Below are positions 28,257-37,646 of a DNA stretch of 64,000 nucleotides, one piece after another. The stretch lies in assembly GCA_028865235.1 (NCBI GenBank), contig CP114561.1:3182001-3246000 (forward strand), given 5' to 3'. The notes under the pieces were generated by a model. The model worked only from the letters and a program-made list of their open reading frames with translations. It was not told the origin of the DNA and did no database searches. The DNA comes from Candidatus Manganitrophus sp. (GTDB lineage Bacteria > Nitrospirota > Nitrospiria > SBBL01 > Manganitrophaceae). Numbering within the stretch: position 1 is the first letter of the stretch; every line of letters starts with the position of its first letter. Both the position numbers and the translations under genes were made by a program.

Positions 28257-28632
28257 AATTCTCGCCGCGGATGAAAGGGGCCGCTCCGCGCAAGGTGGAT
28301 TCGGCACGGAACGGTCACTCCAAGATCATGTATCCGTTTGTTTTGTGGAGACGGTCGGCCGGGCACGGATACAATTTATTTTCAATGTCGGTTTCTTTAT
28401 AAAAGAGTGAAGGACCTTCCAAACCCTCCCTTTGGAGGCGTGACGTCGGGAGAGGGATCTTGATTCCGACGGAGGCCGGGGAACGAAGGCCCGCGCGATC
28501 GAATCGCGGATCGATCTTTGCTGTCTGGACCGCTTCTCAGGAAAGGATGTCAGCATGGCTTGCTCGATCAAAAGTAAGTTATCAATTCAATATTTGTGTT
28601 CATCGAGATAAATATCTCGGTCTTCGAGCAGA

Positions 28633-28651
28633 AACGGCCGATCAGGCCGTT
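28633..28651 (-). terminator. Hairpin AACGGCC-GATCA-GGCCGTT
   Basis: Perfect seven-base stem lying 15 bases beyond the stop of the minus-strand zinc-ribbon gene at 28666. The following U tract is weak. Confidence 0.45.
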
Positions 28652-28665
28652 GCTCTCTGAAGGGG

Positions 28666-28797
28666 TTATCTCCGATTGGTGACGATCAACGGGTCGATGA
28701 TCTCACCGCAGTGGATGCAACGAAACACCAGAAGCGATCCTTGTTGCGTATAAATTACTTCCTTGTACATCAACCCTCCACATTTCCTACAAGTCAT
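28666..28797 (-). CDS. Small zinc-ribbon protein (43 aa)
   Basis: 43 residues starting MTCRKCGGLMYKEVIY. Two CxxC knuckles (CRKC and CIHC) separated by 22 residues suggest one structural zinc site. The ending is IIDPLIVTNRR. The ATG at 28797 follows AGGGGAG. It is followed on the same strand by a hairpin at 28633-28651, and preceded by another small zinc-ribbon gene. Such proteins are often annotated as hypothetical; role unknown. Confidence 0.65.
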   Translation of the reverse strand: MTCRKCGGLMYKEVIYTQQGSLLVFRCIHCGEIIDPLIVTNRR

Positions 28798-28915
28798 TCT
28801 CCCCTCCTTCGCTGGATGATCAAGATTCGTTAATCGTCATTCCTGCCGCATCCGGCAGATCTAAAGTGCGGCCTTGCACCTGTTTTATCGAATTGCCCCT
28901 TGGCGCCAATAAGCG

Positions 28916-29128
28916 CTAATAAGAAAGAGAGGCTTTGATGTAGCTGTAATCCGATGAAGATTCTGTATCTGTATATGAAAGTGATCTGTCTTGATTTTCC
29001 CTGCCGATGGTGCCGATCCAATCCCTGAGCAGCCATCCAATCCGGCCGCTGCACATCGGGCAGAAAGGGTTTTCCCGATCGTAGATTTCGTCGCAATCCA
29101 AACAGATCTTCGCTTGTTTGATGTTCAT
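28916..29128 (-). CDS. Small zinc-ribbon protein (70 aa)
   Basis: 70 residues with an N-terminal zinc ribbon: CLDCDEIYDRENPFCPMC (two CxxC pairs 11 residues apart), then GRIGWLLRDWIGTIGREN and a Ser/Tyr-rich tail. AAAGGAGGGAGG precedes the ATG at 29128. It lies 44 bases downstream of a receiver protein on the same strand. The length and C-terminal tail suggest a protein-interaction adaptor, but no specific family is recognised. Confidence 0.65.
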   Translation of the reverse strand: MNIKQAKICLDCDEIYDRENPFCPMCSGRIGWLLRDWIGTIGRENQDRSLSYTDTESSSDYSYIKASLSY

Positions 29129-29172
29129 CCTCCCTCCTTTGGTTTCGCAGTACGATGAGAATGGGTCTCATC

Positions 29173-29535
29173 CTAATGGCACGGGCAGAGCTCTTTGATC
29201 TTCTTTTTGATCTTAAAGAAGCTGGCGGTGTTCATGACATAGGCCTCCGAGACCCACCAGAGGTTTTCATCGCTGCTGGTGTCGTAGGCCGACCAGATCA
29301 CGACCGGCGGTGAGGCGTTCCCTTCACGAAAGCACCGCAGGACGTCGGCGCTGTCGATGTCCGACAAGACCGTATCGATCAACACGAGGTCCGGGAAGTC
29401 TTGCCGATATTTAGAGAACGCTTTTTCGCTGGTATCTGCGAGGGAGGTCTGATATCCCTCTTCCATCAACTCGGCTCGAAGCAGCTCTCCGATATAGTTC
29501 TCTTGGCTGACGACCAGGATCTTCTTTTTCATCAT
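29173..29535 (-). CDS. Stand-alone response-regulator receiver domain
   Basis: 120 residues. Receiver fold with the phosphoacceptor Asp at about 54 in FPDLVLIDTVLSDIDSADVL. The N-terminal acidic pair is replaced by SQ in ILVVSQENYIGEL, and the conserved Lys-Pro of the last loop is missing, so signalling may be atypical. No DNA-binding output domain. The frame is intact and ends in CPCH. It lies upstream of a small zinc-ribbon gene and downstream of the sugar nucleotidyltransferase gene, on the same strand as both. Confidence 0.75.
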   Translation of the reverse strand: MMKKKILVVSQENYIGELLRAELMEEGYQTSLADTSEKAFSKYRQDFPDLVLIDTVLSDIDSADVLRCFREGNASPPVVIWSAYDTSSDENLWWVSEAYVMNTASFFKIKKKIKELCPCH

Positions 29536-29652
29536 GGCTCTACCCCGTTCCTCTGTTGGGTCTGTTCCCCTTGGGATTGCCTTGATGGCTTCAGAGAGAC
29601 GCCATCCTCGTATGCTAAAAATAAAGACGAATTGACGAATTTCCGATCCGAA

Positions 29653-30639
29653 TTAAACCGCTTTGCTTTCGGCCACGGCGTAGGAGCTCTCTTCCCGCCC
29701 GACCTCTTTCGTTTCCTGAAAGGGGGTCTTGCCGATCTTCTGAAGCGTTTGGAGGACCCGATGGCTGCTCCCCCAGTCGCTCCAAAAGACCCCCTTTACT
29801 TCCAATACGGCGATCTGATCGGGACAGCGCTCAAAAATTCCGCGCGAGAGGGTCGCCGACTCCATCGTGCGGTATTCCCGTTCGATGGTCGAGAGCTCAT
29901 GGACCGTCCCGATCGCCCCCCTGATCCGCTCGAAGCGCTGCCAGATGCCGTGCAGGTACCGCTGGGTCAGGGCCAGCAGAGTGGAGGCTTTGAGCACCGA
30001 GACGAAGGTGTTCCAGAGATAGCCGCTTTCATAGAAGGCCGCAGCGGCTTCTCGGTCCGGTTTTTCCAGAAAACGGCCGACTTTCCGGGCGCCCATTTCG
30101 TCGGCGTTCGGCAGCGGATCGCCCGGAGCGATCCAGCCATATTCCACCTCGGGGCCTTCGGGTTGGATACCGAGCAGCGCGATCTGATCTGGGTGGCGCT
30201 GCACAACCTGATCGGCGGCGGCCACGTAGCGCATAAAACGATCTTCCTCCTGGATAAAATGATCGGAGGGGAAGAAGGCGATCCGGGCCTCCGGATCTTC
30301 TTTGACGATATAGGTCAGCGGCAGCAGCGCGCCGGGGGCGGTTTCACGGTTATAGGGCTGAAAAACCAGGGAATGGTCCGGCAGGCTCGACAGCTGAGAG
30401 CGGATTTCCTTGATATGGCTTGGGTTGACCACGATACGGGTGCGCTCGGGGGGAATCAGCTGCGCCACCCGATCCAGCGTATGCTGGAGCATGGAGCGCT
30501 TTCCGGTAAACGCGATATACTGCTTCGGCGAGCAAAGCCCATACGATGACCGAATGAACTGGTTCATCCGCGTCCCTTCTCCCGCCGCCAATACAACCGC
30601 CCATAGATTTCCCTTCTCAGAATTTACATCACGCATCAA
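29653..30639 (-). CDS. Mannose-1-phosphate guanylyltransferase-like sugar nucleotidyltransferase
   Basis: 328 residues, GT-A nucleotidyltransferase fold. N-terminal signature AVVLAAGEGTRMNQF, then CSPKQYIAFTGKRSMLQHTL, the metal/nucleotide motif FFPSDHFIQEEDRF, EYGWIAPG, and FLEKPDREAAAAFYESGYLW. The order matches GDP-mannose pyrophosphorylases lacking the isomerase domain; the product, a GDP- or other NDP-sugar, is inferred. No polysaccharide cluster adjoins it. The genes around it are regulators, which suggests a role in regulated polysaccharide or glycan synthesis. Confidence 0.83.
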   Translation of the reverse strand: MMRDVNSEKGNLWAVVLAAGEGTRMNQFIRSSYGLCSPKQYIAFTGKRSMLQHTLDRVAQLIPPERTRIVVNPSHIKEIRSQLSSLPDHSLVFQPYNRETAPGALLPLTYIVKEDPEARIAFFPSDHFIQEEDRFMRYVAAADQVVQRHPDQIALLGIQPEGPEVEYGWIAPGDPLPNADEMGARKVGRFLEKPDREAAAAFYESGYLWNTFVSVLKASTLLALTQRYLHGIWQRFERIRGAIGTVHELSTIEREYRTMESATLSRGIFERCPDQIAVLEVKGVFWSDWGSSHRVLQTLQKIGKTPFQETKEVGREESSYAVAESKAV

Positions 30640-30708
30640 TATTCTCCCTTCTTTGCGTTGTCACAGGACAAACCATTCCGCCCCAATAGCGTTTACGAAA
30701 CAGCCGAC

Positions 30709-31483
30709 TTACGCGGCATGCGTTAAGGTTAGCGTCTTTTCCGGTTCTTTCGGTGAACTCTGGTTCAGGCTGAGTGTTTTCAATGATTGGAGATCCTTTA
30801 TCTGGATATTCCCTTTACTCTTGTGGATAATTCCCAATTTTTGGAAACGGTTGAGAATCATGGTCGTCGTCTCCCGGGTGGTTCCCGCGAGGCTGGCCAG
30901 AATCTCATGAGTCAGTCGGAGCTGAATGGAAGAGGGGAGGAGCGGCGGGAGATTTCGCCTGTTTTGTCGCGAAGTAAATCAGCACTTTGGCTAACCGAGA
31001 ATGAACCGGCGCGTAAAAGAATTGAAGCAGCCGGTTCTCCGATTCACATCTCCTCGTTCCGATCAACCGCATGATGCCGAGCGTGAAGAGGGGATTTTGC
31101 TTCAGCGGTTCGGATAATAGATCGGTCTTGAGGCTGATGAGGACCGATTTCTCGTAGGCCACGGCCATTTCAACCCGTGCCATCTCCCCGGCCATGCTCA
31201 ATTCGCCGAAGGTTTCTCCGACATGATAAAGGGATGAGGTAAATTCTTTTCCACTCTCCATCAGGGTTGCGATCCGAATCGACCCGGAATAGACCAGATA
31301 AACCTGATCGCTCGGATGCCCCGGGAGGTAGATAGACTTACCCTTCTCAAAAACAAGGATCTTTGACTTGGTATGAATTGTTTCCAATTCATAATGGGAT
31401 AGGACCGAATAGGGGTCACAGCTCTGAATAAACGGAAGCAAATCTGACTTTTCCATATTTACCTGAGATGAAAGTGGTTTCAT
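30709..31483 (-). CDS. Crp/Fnr-family transcriptional regulator (frame break near 30935)
   Basis: About 258 residues. The cyclic-nucleotide-binding-like domain reads ILVFEKGKSIYLPGHPSDQV, VYLVYSGSIRIATL and GETFGELSMAG. The long dimerisation helix ends LAKVLIYFATKQAKSPAAPP. The frame slips in a C-rich run and continues IQLRLTHEILASLAGTTRET and TTMILNRFQKLGIIHKSKGN, the C-terminal HTH of Crp/Fnr proteins. No Fnr-type cysteine cluster is seen, so an iron-sulfur sensor is unlikely. The start at 31483 is the most probable of three in-frame ATGs (others at 31537 and 31456). Confidence 0.85.
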
Positions 31484-31757
31484 AATATGCGCAAGAATAT
31501 GCGTTCTACCTGAAAAACATTTCCTATGTTCAGGCAACCCTCAGCTAATGAATTGCTTTAAAGTTCAGGAAATTGTGAGGAAACCAGACTTTTGTGAAAA
31601 ACTAGTAATTCTATTGAGCAAGATCAATGCCAGTAGAAAAAAAGGCATTTTAGGGAAAAAGGGTCATCTGGATGACACCTTTTCTGTGTATAAGGTGTGG
31701 ATATACGGCGGGAGTGTAATGGATCGTTCAATCAAATTGAAAAAATGAACGGAATGT
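31484..31757. other. Intergenic region between sigma-54 activator and Crp/Fnr gene
   Basis: About 270 AT-rich bases. Only a weak 66-codon frame with poor composition is present, which I do not call a gene. It presumably holds the Crp/Fnr promoter and the activator gene's transcript end. Confidence 0.4.
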
Positions 31758-33145
31758 TTAGTACTCTACGGTAAAGGTCTTTCGGAAGAATTCGGTGAGA
31801 TGGTATTTCTTGATCTTTCGGTCGAGGGCGGGTCTTGAAATTCCTAAAATTTCGCAGGCTTTTCCTTTGTGTCCCCCAGTGTGACCGAGAATGTTTTGGA
31901 TATGCAGCTTTTCAATCTCGGAAAGAGAGGCAATGATATTTCTAGGCTGGGCGGAGGCCGGTGGCTGGGTAAGGGGGAGAAGCGAGAGGGACTCTTCCAG
32001 AATCACGTTGCCCCGGGTGAGGACGACCGCCCGGGTGAGGACATTTTCGAGCTCCCGGATATTGCCGGGCCAGGGATAGTTCATCAAGACATCCATGACT
32101 TTGGGGGAGACGCCGTTGATGTTCTTATGCATATTGGTGCTGATTTTGTTGAGAAGATATTGGACGAGCGGGGGAATGTCTTGCATCCGCTCTCGAAGCG
32201 GGGGAACTTTGATGCTGATGACCTTCAATCGATAATAGAGATCCTTCCTGAATTTTCCGACCTTGATCAATTCTTCCAAGTTCTTATTCGTCGCCGCGAT
32301 GACCCGCACGTTTGCTTTTATTTTTTCTTTTCCCCCGACCCGCTCGAATTCCCGCTCTTGGAGCACCCGGAGCAATTTCGCTTGAAGGTGAATCGACATA
32401 TCGCCGATTTCGTCGAGAAGGAGGGTTCCTCCTCGGCCATTTCAAACTTCCCTTCCTTCTTTTGGATGGCCCCCGTGAAAGATCCCTTTTCGTGGCCGAA
32501 CAGCTCACTTTCCAGAAGGGTCTCGACCAGCGCCGAGCAGTTGATCCCGAGAAAAGTGGTGTTGTAGTTGGCATGATAGTGGATGGCGCGGGCGATCAGT
32601 TCCTTCCCTGTCCCGCTTTCCCCCTCGATCAGAACCGTTGCGTTGCTCTCCGAAGCAATGGCGATGGTTTTGAAGATCTGGAGCATCTGCGGCGTTTTCC
32701 CGACGATGTTGCCGATCTTCATCGAGGAGAACTCGTCCGACATCGGTCCGAGTGGTGACCGTTTCAGGGCGACGATCCCCTTGATCTTTCCGATCACGGC
32801 GTTCAGCTCATCGATATTGATCGGTTTATTGATGTATTCGAAGGCGCCCGACTTCATCGCCTGGATCGTTGTGTCCATATCGATAAAGGCGGTCATGATA
32901 ATGATGAAGGTGTTGTCGTCGATGGAGCGGATCTCTTTGAGGACCGACAGCCCCGTCATGTCTGGGAGGCGGTTGTCGAGCAGAATGATTTCGGGAGCGA
33001 AGGTCTTTACCTTGTCGAGACCCTCGCGTCCCGTCAATGCGGTTTGGACCTCGTATTTTTGATACTGAAAGTGGAGAGACAAAAGCTCGCAGTTGGATGA
33101 ATCGTCGTCGATCACCAGTATCTTTTGCACGTTCCCCCTCCCCAT
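31758..33145 (-). CDS. NtrC-family sigma-54 response regulator (frame break near 32430)
   Basis: About 462 residues. An N-terminal receiver ([20 protein letters not shown], phospho-Asp in [16 protein letters not shown], conserved KPIN) is joined to an AAA+ domain with Walker [16 protein letters not shown]. The sigma-54 contact loop reads EKGSFTGAI, with Ser in place of Ala. One missing G near 32430 breaks the frame; correcting it gives [15 protein letters not shown]. The C-terminus is a Fis-type [23 protein letters not shown]. It would activate sigma-54 promoters upon phosphorylation. No adjacent histidine kinase is seen. Confidence 0.92.
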
Positions 33146-33234
33146 CCTTGGAGACGCGCCGGCGCGTGGCGCGGTTGAGTTGTCCAGTTCAGTTGATTCG
33201 TTTTCAGAAGGGACACATTAGACATTAAGTGAAA

Positions 33235-33264
33235 ATAGTAGCAAAGAGCAAATATAAAATTCAA
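33235..33264 (-). promoter_or_regulatory. Sigma-70-type promoter for the NtrC-family gene
   Basis: Minus-strand -35 TTGAAT (33264-33259), 18-base spacer, -10 TACTAT (33240-33235), about 90 bases before the start at 33145. Confidence 0.45.
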
Positions 33265-33361
33265 TCATTATATGCTTGAGATCCCGTGCGGCGCTATGAC
33301 AGATCGCAAACCGGTTCACCCTTGGGGCCCCGCCGGAGGTCTCTGCGGCGGCAACACCTTC

Positions 33362-33390
33362 TTGCTCTCATCTGTAAAGGCCCCTATAAT
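33362..33390 (+). promoter_or_regulatory. Promoter for the UvrD-like helicase, possibly leaderless
   Basis: -35 TTGCTC (33362-33367), 17-base spacer, perfect -10 TATAAT (33385-33390). The ATG at 33397 begins only seven bases after the -10 box, so the transcript may start at the initiation codon. Confidence 0.55.
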
Positions 33391-33396
33391 CGGGGG

Positions 33397-35358
33397 ATGA
33401 AGAAGTATATCTTGAGGAACCAACCGAAACAGGCCGCGCTCGATTCCTTTCGGACGGCCTACCAATCTTCTCTCAATGAACAGCAATTCCAAGTTGCCAC
33501 CGCCCCCGACAGCCCGGCCTTGGTGATCGCCGGGGCGGGGAGCGGCAAGACACGGACCCTGATTTACCGACTCGCCTGGCTCGTTCACTGCGGGGTCAAA
33601 CCGGAATCGATCCTCCTGCTCACCTTCACCCGCCGCGCCGCGCAGGAGATGCTCAAACGGGCGGCAGAATTGCTGGATGAACGATGCCGGCGGGTCTCGG
33701 GCGGCACCTTCCATTCGGTCGCCGCCGCCATCCTCCGCCGGTACGGCAAAGCGCTCGGCCTCTCTTCTTCCTTTACCATTCTCGACCGCTCCGACGCCGA
33801 GGACGTGATCCAACTCCTCCGTGGCGAAATGGGCTTGGCGGAGAAGGGGAAGCGCTTTCCAAAGAAGGGGACCCTCTCCGACCTCTTCAGCAAGGTGCAA
33901 AACAAACTACTGACCCTCGATGAGATCGTCGAGGAAGAATACCGGCACTTTACCGATCAGATCGAGCTGATCCGGTCCCTCTTTATACGTTACCAAAAAT
34001 ACAAGACCGACCGCCACCTGGTCGATTATGACGATCTTCTCGTCGATCTTTATGCGCTTCTTTCGGAGCACGCGCCAATCCGGGAAGCGCTGGCCGAGCA
34101 GTATAAACATCTCTTGGTCGATGAATATCAAGATACCAACAAGATCCAGGGGGAGATCGTCCGCCTGCTCGGCCGGGACGGGCGGGTGATGGCGGTGGGG
34201 GATGACGCCCAGAGCATCTACTCCTTCCGCGGGGCCGATTTCCAAAACATTCTGCGGTTCCCGCAGTATTTTCCCGGAACGCAGGTTTACAAGCTCGAAG
34301 AGAACTACCGATCGACGCAGGCGGTCCTCGATCTGGCCAATACCGTGATCGCCGAGTCGAAGCAGCAATACCCGAAGCGCCTCTTTACCCGGAAGCAAGG
34401 GGGGATGAAGCCGGCGCTGGTGCGGGCCCAGGAAGAGTCGGAGCAGTCGCGGTTCGTCGCCCAGAAGATCTTGGAACTGCGGGAGGAGGGAATCCCCCTT
34501 TCCGAAATCGCCGTCCTTTTCCGATCGAGTTTTCATTCGTTCGATCTGGAGATCGAGCTTGCCCGCCGCAATCTCCCTTTCGAGAAGCGGGGGGGCTTCA
34601 AGCTGGTGGAGACGGCGCATGTCAAAGACCTGATGAGCCACCTTCGCATTCTGGTCAATCCCTCCGACGCCGTGAGCTGGAACCGGCTTCTTCTTTTGAT
34701 TCCAGGGGTCGGGCCGCGGACCAGCCAAAAGATGATCGCGAAGGTGCAGCAGGAGGGGAGAGAGTCGCTACGGGGGTTCGCGCGGGGGGCGCAGGCCGAG
34801 CCGATCGGGCGTCTGTTGGAGGCGCTCTTACAGGCGGAGTCGTCCGATTCGATGACCGGCCAGATCGAGCGGGTGATGGAATATTATCTCCCGCTGATGA
34901 AAAACAAATATGACGACCACCCCAAGCGGACGAAAGATCTGGAGCACCTGCTTCTCATTTCAGAGCGGTATCGGAAGCTTTCCCGGTTTCTCTCGGACCT
35001 GGCCCTGGAGCCGGACGAGTCGATCGTCGACGTGGCGCCAGCCGACGGGGATCGAGAAAAGCTGGTCCTCTCCACGATCCACTCGGCCAAGGGGCTCGAA
35101 TGGCGGGTGGTCTTCATTCTCTGGGCGCTCGACGGTTATTTCCCGTCGATCTATTCCTTCACCAACGAGGCGGAGCTGGATGAGGAGCGCCGGCTGATGT
35201 ATGTCGCCATCACCCGGGCCAAGGAGCAGCTTTATCTTTCTTACCCGATCCGGGTCTTTCATCGCGCCAGCCATGCCGTTCTCACGAAACCTTCCCGATT
35301 TATTGAACCGGTGCCGGAGGAGATTTTGGAGCCGTGGGTCTTGTCGGAGGAGGGTTAG
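33397..35358 (+). CDS. UvrD/Rep/PcrA-family superfamily 1 DNA helicase
   Basis: 653 residues with the full SF1A motif set: Q-motif LNEQQFQVATAPDSPALVIA, Walker A GAGSGKTRTLIYRLAW, motif Ia LLTFTRRAAQEMLKRA, Walker B LLVDEYQDTNKIQ, motif III VGDDAQSIYSFRGAD, motif IV LEENYRSTQAVL, motif V LSTIHSAKGLEWRVVF and motif VI RRLMYVAITRAKEQLYL. An ATP-driven 3'-5' DNA translocase for repair or replication restart. It is shorter than E. coli UvrD at the C-terminus. The start at 33397 follows a TATAAT box by seven bases; an upstream GTG would add an implausible Arg-rich tail. The frame is intact. Confidence 0.95.
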   Translation: MKKYILRNQPKQAALDSFRTAYQSSLNEQQFQVATAPDSPALVIAGAGSGKTRTLIYRLAWLVHCGVKPESILLLTFTRRAAQEMLKRAAELLDERCRRVSGGTFHSVAAAILRRYGKALGLSSSFTILDRSDAEDVIQLLRGEMGLAEKGKRFPKKGTLSDLFSKVQNKLLTLDEIVEEEYRHFTDQIELIRSLFIRYQKYKTDRHLVDYDDLLVDLYALLSEHAPIREALAEQYKHLLVDEYQDTNKIQGEIVRLLGRDGRVMAVGDDAQSIYSFRGADFQNILRFPQYFPGTQVYKLEENYRSTQAVLDLANTVIAESKQQYPKRLFTRKQGGMKPALVRAQEESEQSRFVAQKILELREEGIPLSEIAVLFRSSFHSFDLEIELARRNLPFEKRGGFKLVETAHVKDLMSHLRILVNPSDAVSWNRLLLLIPGVGPRTSQKMIAKVQQEGRESLRGFARGAQAEPIGRLLEALLQAESSDSMTGQIERVMEYYLPLMKNKYDDHPKRTKDLEHLLLISERYRKLSRFLSDLALEPDESIVDVAPADGDREKLVLSTIHSAKGLEWRVVFILWALDGYFPSIYSFTNEAELDEERRLMYVAITRAKEQLYLSYPIRVFHRASHAVLTKPSRFIEPVPEEILEPWVLSEEG

Positions 35359-35415
35359 AAATGCAATTAGGAATCTGGAAATTAGGAATGAGGAATCAGG
35401 ATCAAGATCAGGATG
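35359..35415. repeat. AATTAGGAAT / AGGAATCAGGAT short direct-repeat tract
   Basis: AT/AG-rich tract of related words (AATTAGGAATC, AATTAGGAATG, AGGAATCAGGATC) between the helicase and AAA ATPase genes, compositionally unlike the genes around it. Confidence 0.6.
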
Positions 35416-35425
35416 GGCGTTCTTT

Positions 35426-36432
35426 ATGAGTAATCCGCTGATTTCGTTTTTAACCGGTCTCGGGTCGCGGCGTGTCGTCGAGACCGTTCTTCCGAGGCGC
35501 ACGTTGGAAGAAGTCGTCCTTCCCCTCAAACCCGGCGAACGCTCGAGCAAGCGCTGGCCCAAGTTCGGAATCATGCCCTGATCTTCGGCCGCTGGGGTCT
35601 CGGGGAGCGCCATACGGCGGGGCGCGGTTTGGTCTTCAGCTTTGCGGGGCCGCCCGGAACGGGGAAGACGATCTGCGCCGAGGCGATCGCGCATGCGCTC
35701 GGCCTGAAACTTCTGGTCGTCAACTATGCCGAGGCGGAGTCGATGTGGGTGGGCCAGACGCCGAAAAATATCGTCGCGACCTTTCAGGCGGCGGTGGAGC
35801 AGAATGCCGTCCTCTTTTTTGACGAGGCCGATGCCATCGCGACCCGCCGTTCGGCCGGCGCCCCGACGCCCCATTCCCGCGAGATGAACCTGACCGTGAA
35901 CGTGCTTCTTCGCGAGCTGGAGTCGTTTAACGGCATCGTGATCTTCGCGACCAATCTCGCGGCCAATTTCGATCCGGCCTTCGAGCGCCGCATCCGGACC
36001 CATGTCCTTTTCGAGATGCCGGGAGTGGAAGAGCGCGCCAGGATCTGGGAGTTGCAGATTCATCCGAAGAAGACCCCGCTGGCGCCCGACGTCGACTTCC
36101 GCCGCCTCGCAGAACGTTATGAACTGAGCGGCGGCGATATCAAGAATGCCGTTATTAAGGCCGCCTCCGCCGCGGCGGCCGAGCCGGGCGCGGACCTCGG
36201 CAAACAGATCCATCAGCGCCATTTCGAATCGGCCGCGGAAGCGGTCCGCTCGGCCAGGTCCATCATGCAGCAGTCGCTTTTTTTCGAGGAGGATGGCGCC
36301 GCACCCGATCCGGTCAGCACATGGCTCAAGATGCAGGCCCACTGGCAGACGACGATTCTTGTGGCGATCGGTCTTTCCGGCGCCGCATTGGTGGCTGCGC
36401 TGGTGGCTGTCGCATTGGTACTCCTGCGTTAA
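35426..36432 (+). CDS. Membrane-anchored AAA+ ATPase (frame break near 35540)
   Basis: About 335 residues. The N-terminus starts MSNPLISFLTGLGSRRVVET. After a one-base slip it continues LEQALAQVRNHALIFGRWGL into the AAA domain: Walker A FAGPPGTGKTICAEAIAH, Walker B AVLFFDEADAIA, sensor-1 VIFATNLAANFD and arginine finger FERRIRTHVLFEMPG. A C-terminal hydrophobic helix (about 22 residues, ILVAIGLSGAALVAALVAV) suggests tail-anchoring in the membrane. It resembles ATPases of the FtsH/SpoVK-like class without a protease domain. Role unknown; it precedes an FNT-family channel gene. Confidence 0.78.
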
Positions 36433-36641
36433 CGCCTTATCACGCCTGAAAAAACACCTGATCATCACTCTCTTGTACTCTCTTCTTCGGAGGCCCCAAG
36501 GTAAGCGCGCTGCCAGCCGCCGATCACCCATTTTTTGTAAGATGATCGGTGTCGGCAAGGGGCGGCTCAATGGCCCGCCCAAGGGCCCGCGATGGATCGC
36601 GTCCTCTTCCGCAGATCCAGCATTCCGAACGGAGAAACGCG

Positions 36642-37550
36642 TTGAGTGATGAGGAAGAGCAGCCCGCCCCTGAAATTCGCGACGTGGATCGGGCCGCGTC
36701 CGGGGGGCCGCGCGCCGGCTGGGCGATCGGCGATCGCTTCTCGTGGGAGGAGATCCACCAGCGGCTGCTGGCGAGCGCCGACGAGGAGATCTCCTCCAGC
36801 GTCCGGGAGCTGTTTTTCAGCGGTTTCACCGCCGGGTTTGCGATTGCGCTGACCTTCGTCGCCTACGCGGTCGGTCGCGTGCAGTTTCCGGAGAACCGGT
36901 TCCTCGCTGCCCTGCTCTATCCGATTGGATTTCTCTATATCATCTTGGGCCGATACCAGCTCTTTACCGAGAACACGCTGCCTCCCGTGAAGCTGGTGAT
37001 GACCCGATTGGCCAGCCTCCCGCTGCTGTTCCGCTTGTGGGGGGTCGTTCTGATCGCGAATGTCGCCGGCGCCGCGCTCGGCGCGTACATTCTCGCCCAC
37101 ACGCACGTTCTCTCACCCGACGCGATAAAGGCCGGCGCCACCTTCGCGCAGCAGGGTTTCGAGATGGGAAGGTGGGATGCCTTCTTCAAGGCCGTTTTCG
37201 CCGGCTGGCTCGTCGCCGGCGTGGTATGGCTCAACGTCGCGGCGCGGGACACGATCTCACGCCTGGTGATCGTCTATGTTGTCTTCTACATGGTTGCCGT
37301 CGCGGATCTCTTTCACGTAATCACCGCCGCCGCCGACCTCTTTTTCTTCGTCTTTCTTCAGGCGCCCGGTCCCGGACTCATCGGGCTGGTTCATCGGTTC
37401 TGGCTTCCGGTATTGCTCGGCAATACCGTCGGCGGCGTGATGCTGTTCGCATTCATCGCCTATGCCCAGACCGAACAGCGGCGCTACCCCGAGGTCCGTG
37501 TCCTCACCCTGCGGGAGCTGCTCTTCAGCATGAAGGGGGAGACCTTTTAA
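36642..37550 (+). CDS. Formate/nitrite transporter (FNT/FocA) family channel
   Basis: About 302 residues. An acidic cytoplasmic N-terminus leads to six predicted membrane helices with the FNT pattern, including ALLYPIGFLYIILGRYQLFT, LVAGVVWLNVAARDTISRL and VVFYMVAVADLFHVI. The TTG at 36642 is chosen as start because GGAG lies a suitable distance upstream; a GTG at 36549 would add an unconvincing Arg-rich extension. FNT proteins move formate, nitrite, hydrosulfide or similar monovalent anions. The exact substrate cannot be read. Confidence 0.82.
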   Translation: MSDEEEQPAPEIRDVDRAASGGPRAGWAIGDRFSWEEIHQRLLASADEEISSSVRELFFSGFTAGFAIALTFVAYAVGRVQFPENRFLAALLYPIGFLYIILGRYQLFTENTLPPVKLVMTRLASLPLLFRLWGVVLIANVAGAALGAYILAHTHVLSPDAIKAGATFAQQGFEMGRWDAFFKAVFAGWLVAGVVWLNVAARDTISRLVIVYVVFYMVAVADLFHVITAAADLFFFVFLQAPGPGLIGLVHRFWLPVLLGNTVGGVMLFAFIAYAQTEQRRYPEVRVLTLRELLFSMKGETF

Positions 37551-37646
37551 AACGCCGCGGCCGCGGCCTCCGTGGAAGAAAGGGTCGTAGCAATCCGATA
37601 TCAGAGAAAAACAGTCAAAGAGACAATCATCACGAGGAGGAGCACG

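Larger units (their letters stand above)
28057..28665. other. Intergenic region rich in short palindromes
   Basis: No supported protein gene in about 600 bases. Holds two hairpins with a common GCAGCTTGCTGC core (28161-28176 and 28224-28256), a CGAGATA/TATCTCG dyad at 28604-28619 and a terminator-like hairpin at 28633-28651. Confidence 0.5.

Noticed and set aside
31548..31748. 66-codon frame between the activator and Crp/Fnr genes
   Set aside because: No ribosome-binding site, poor composition and no family resemblance.
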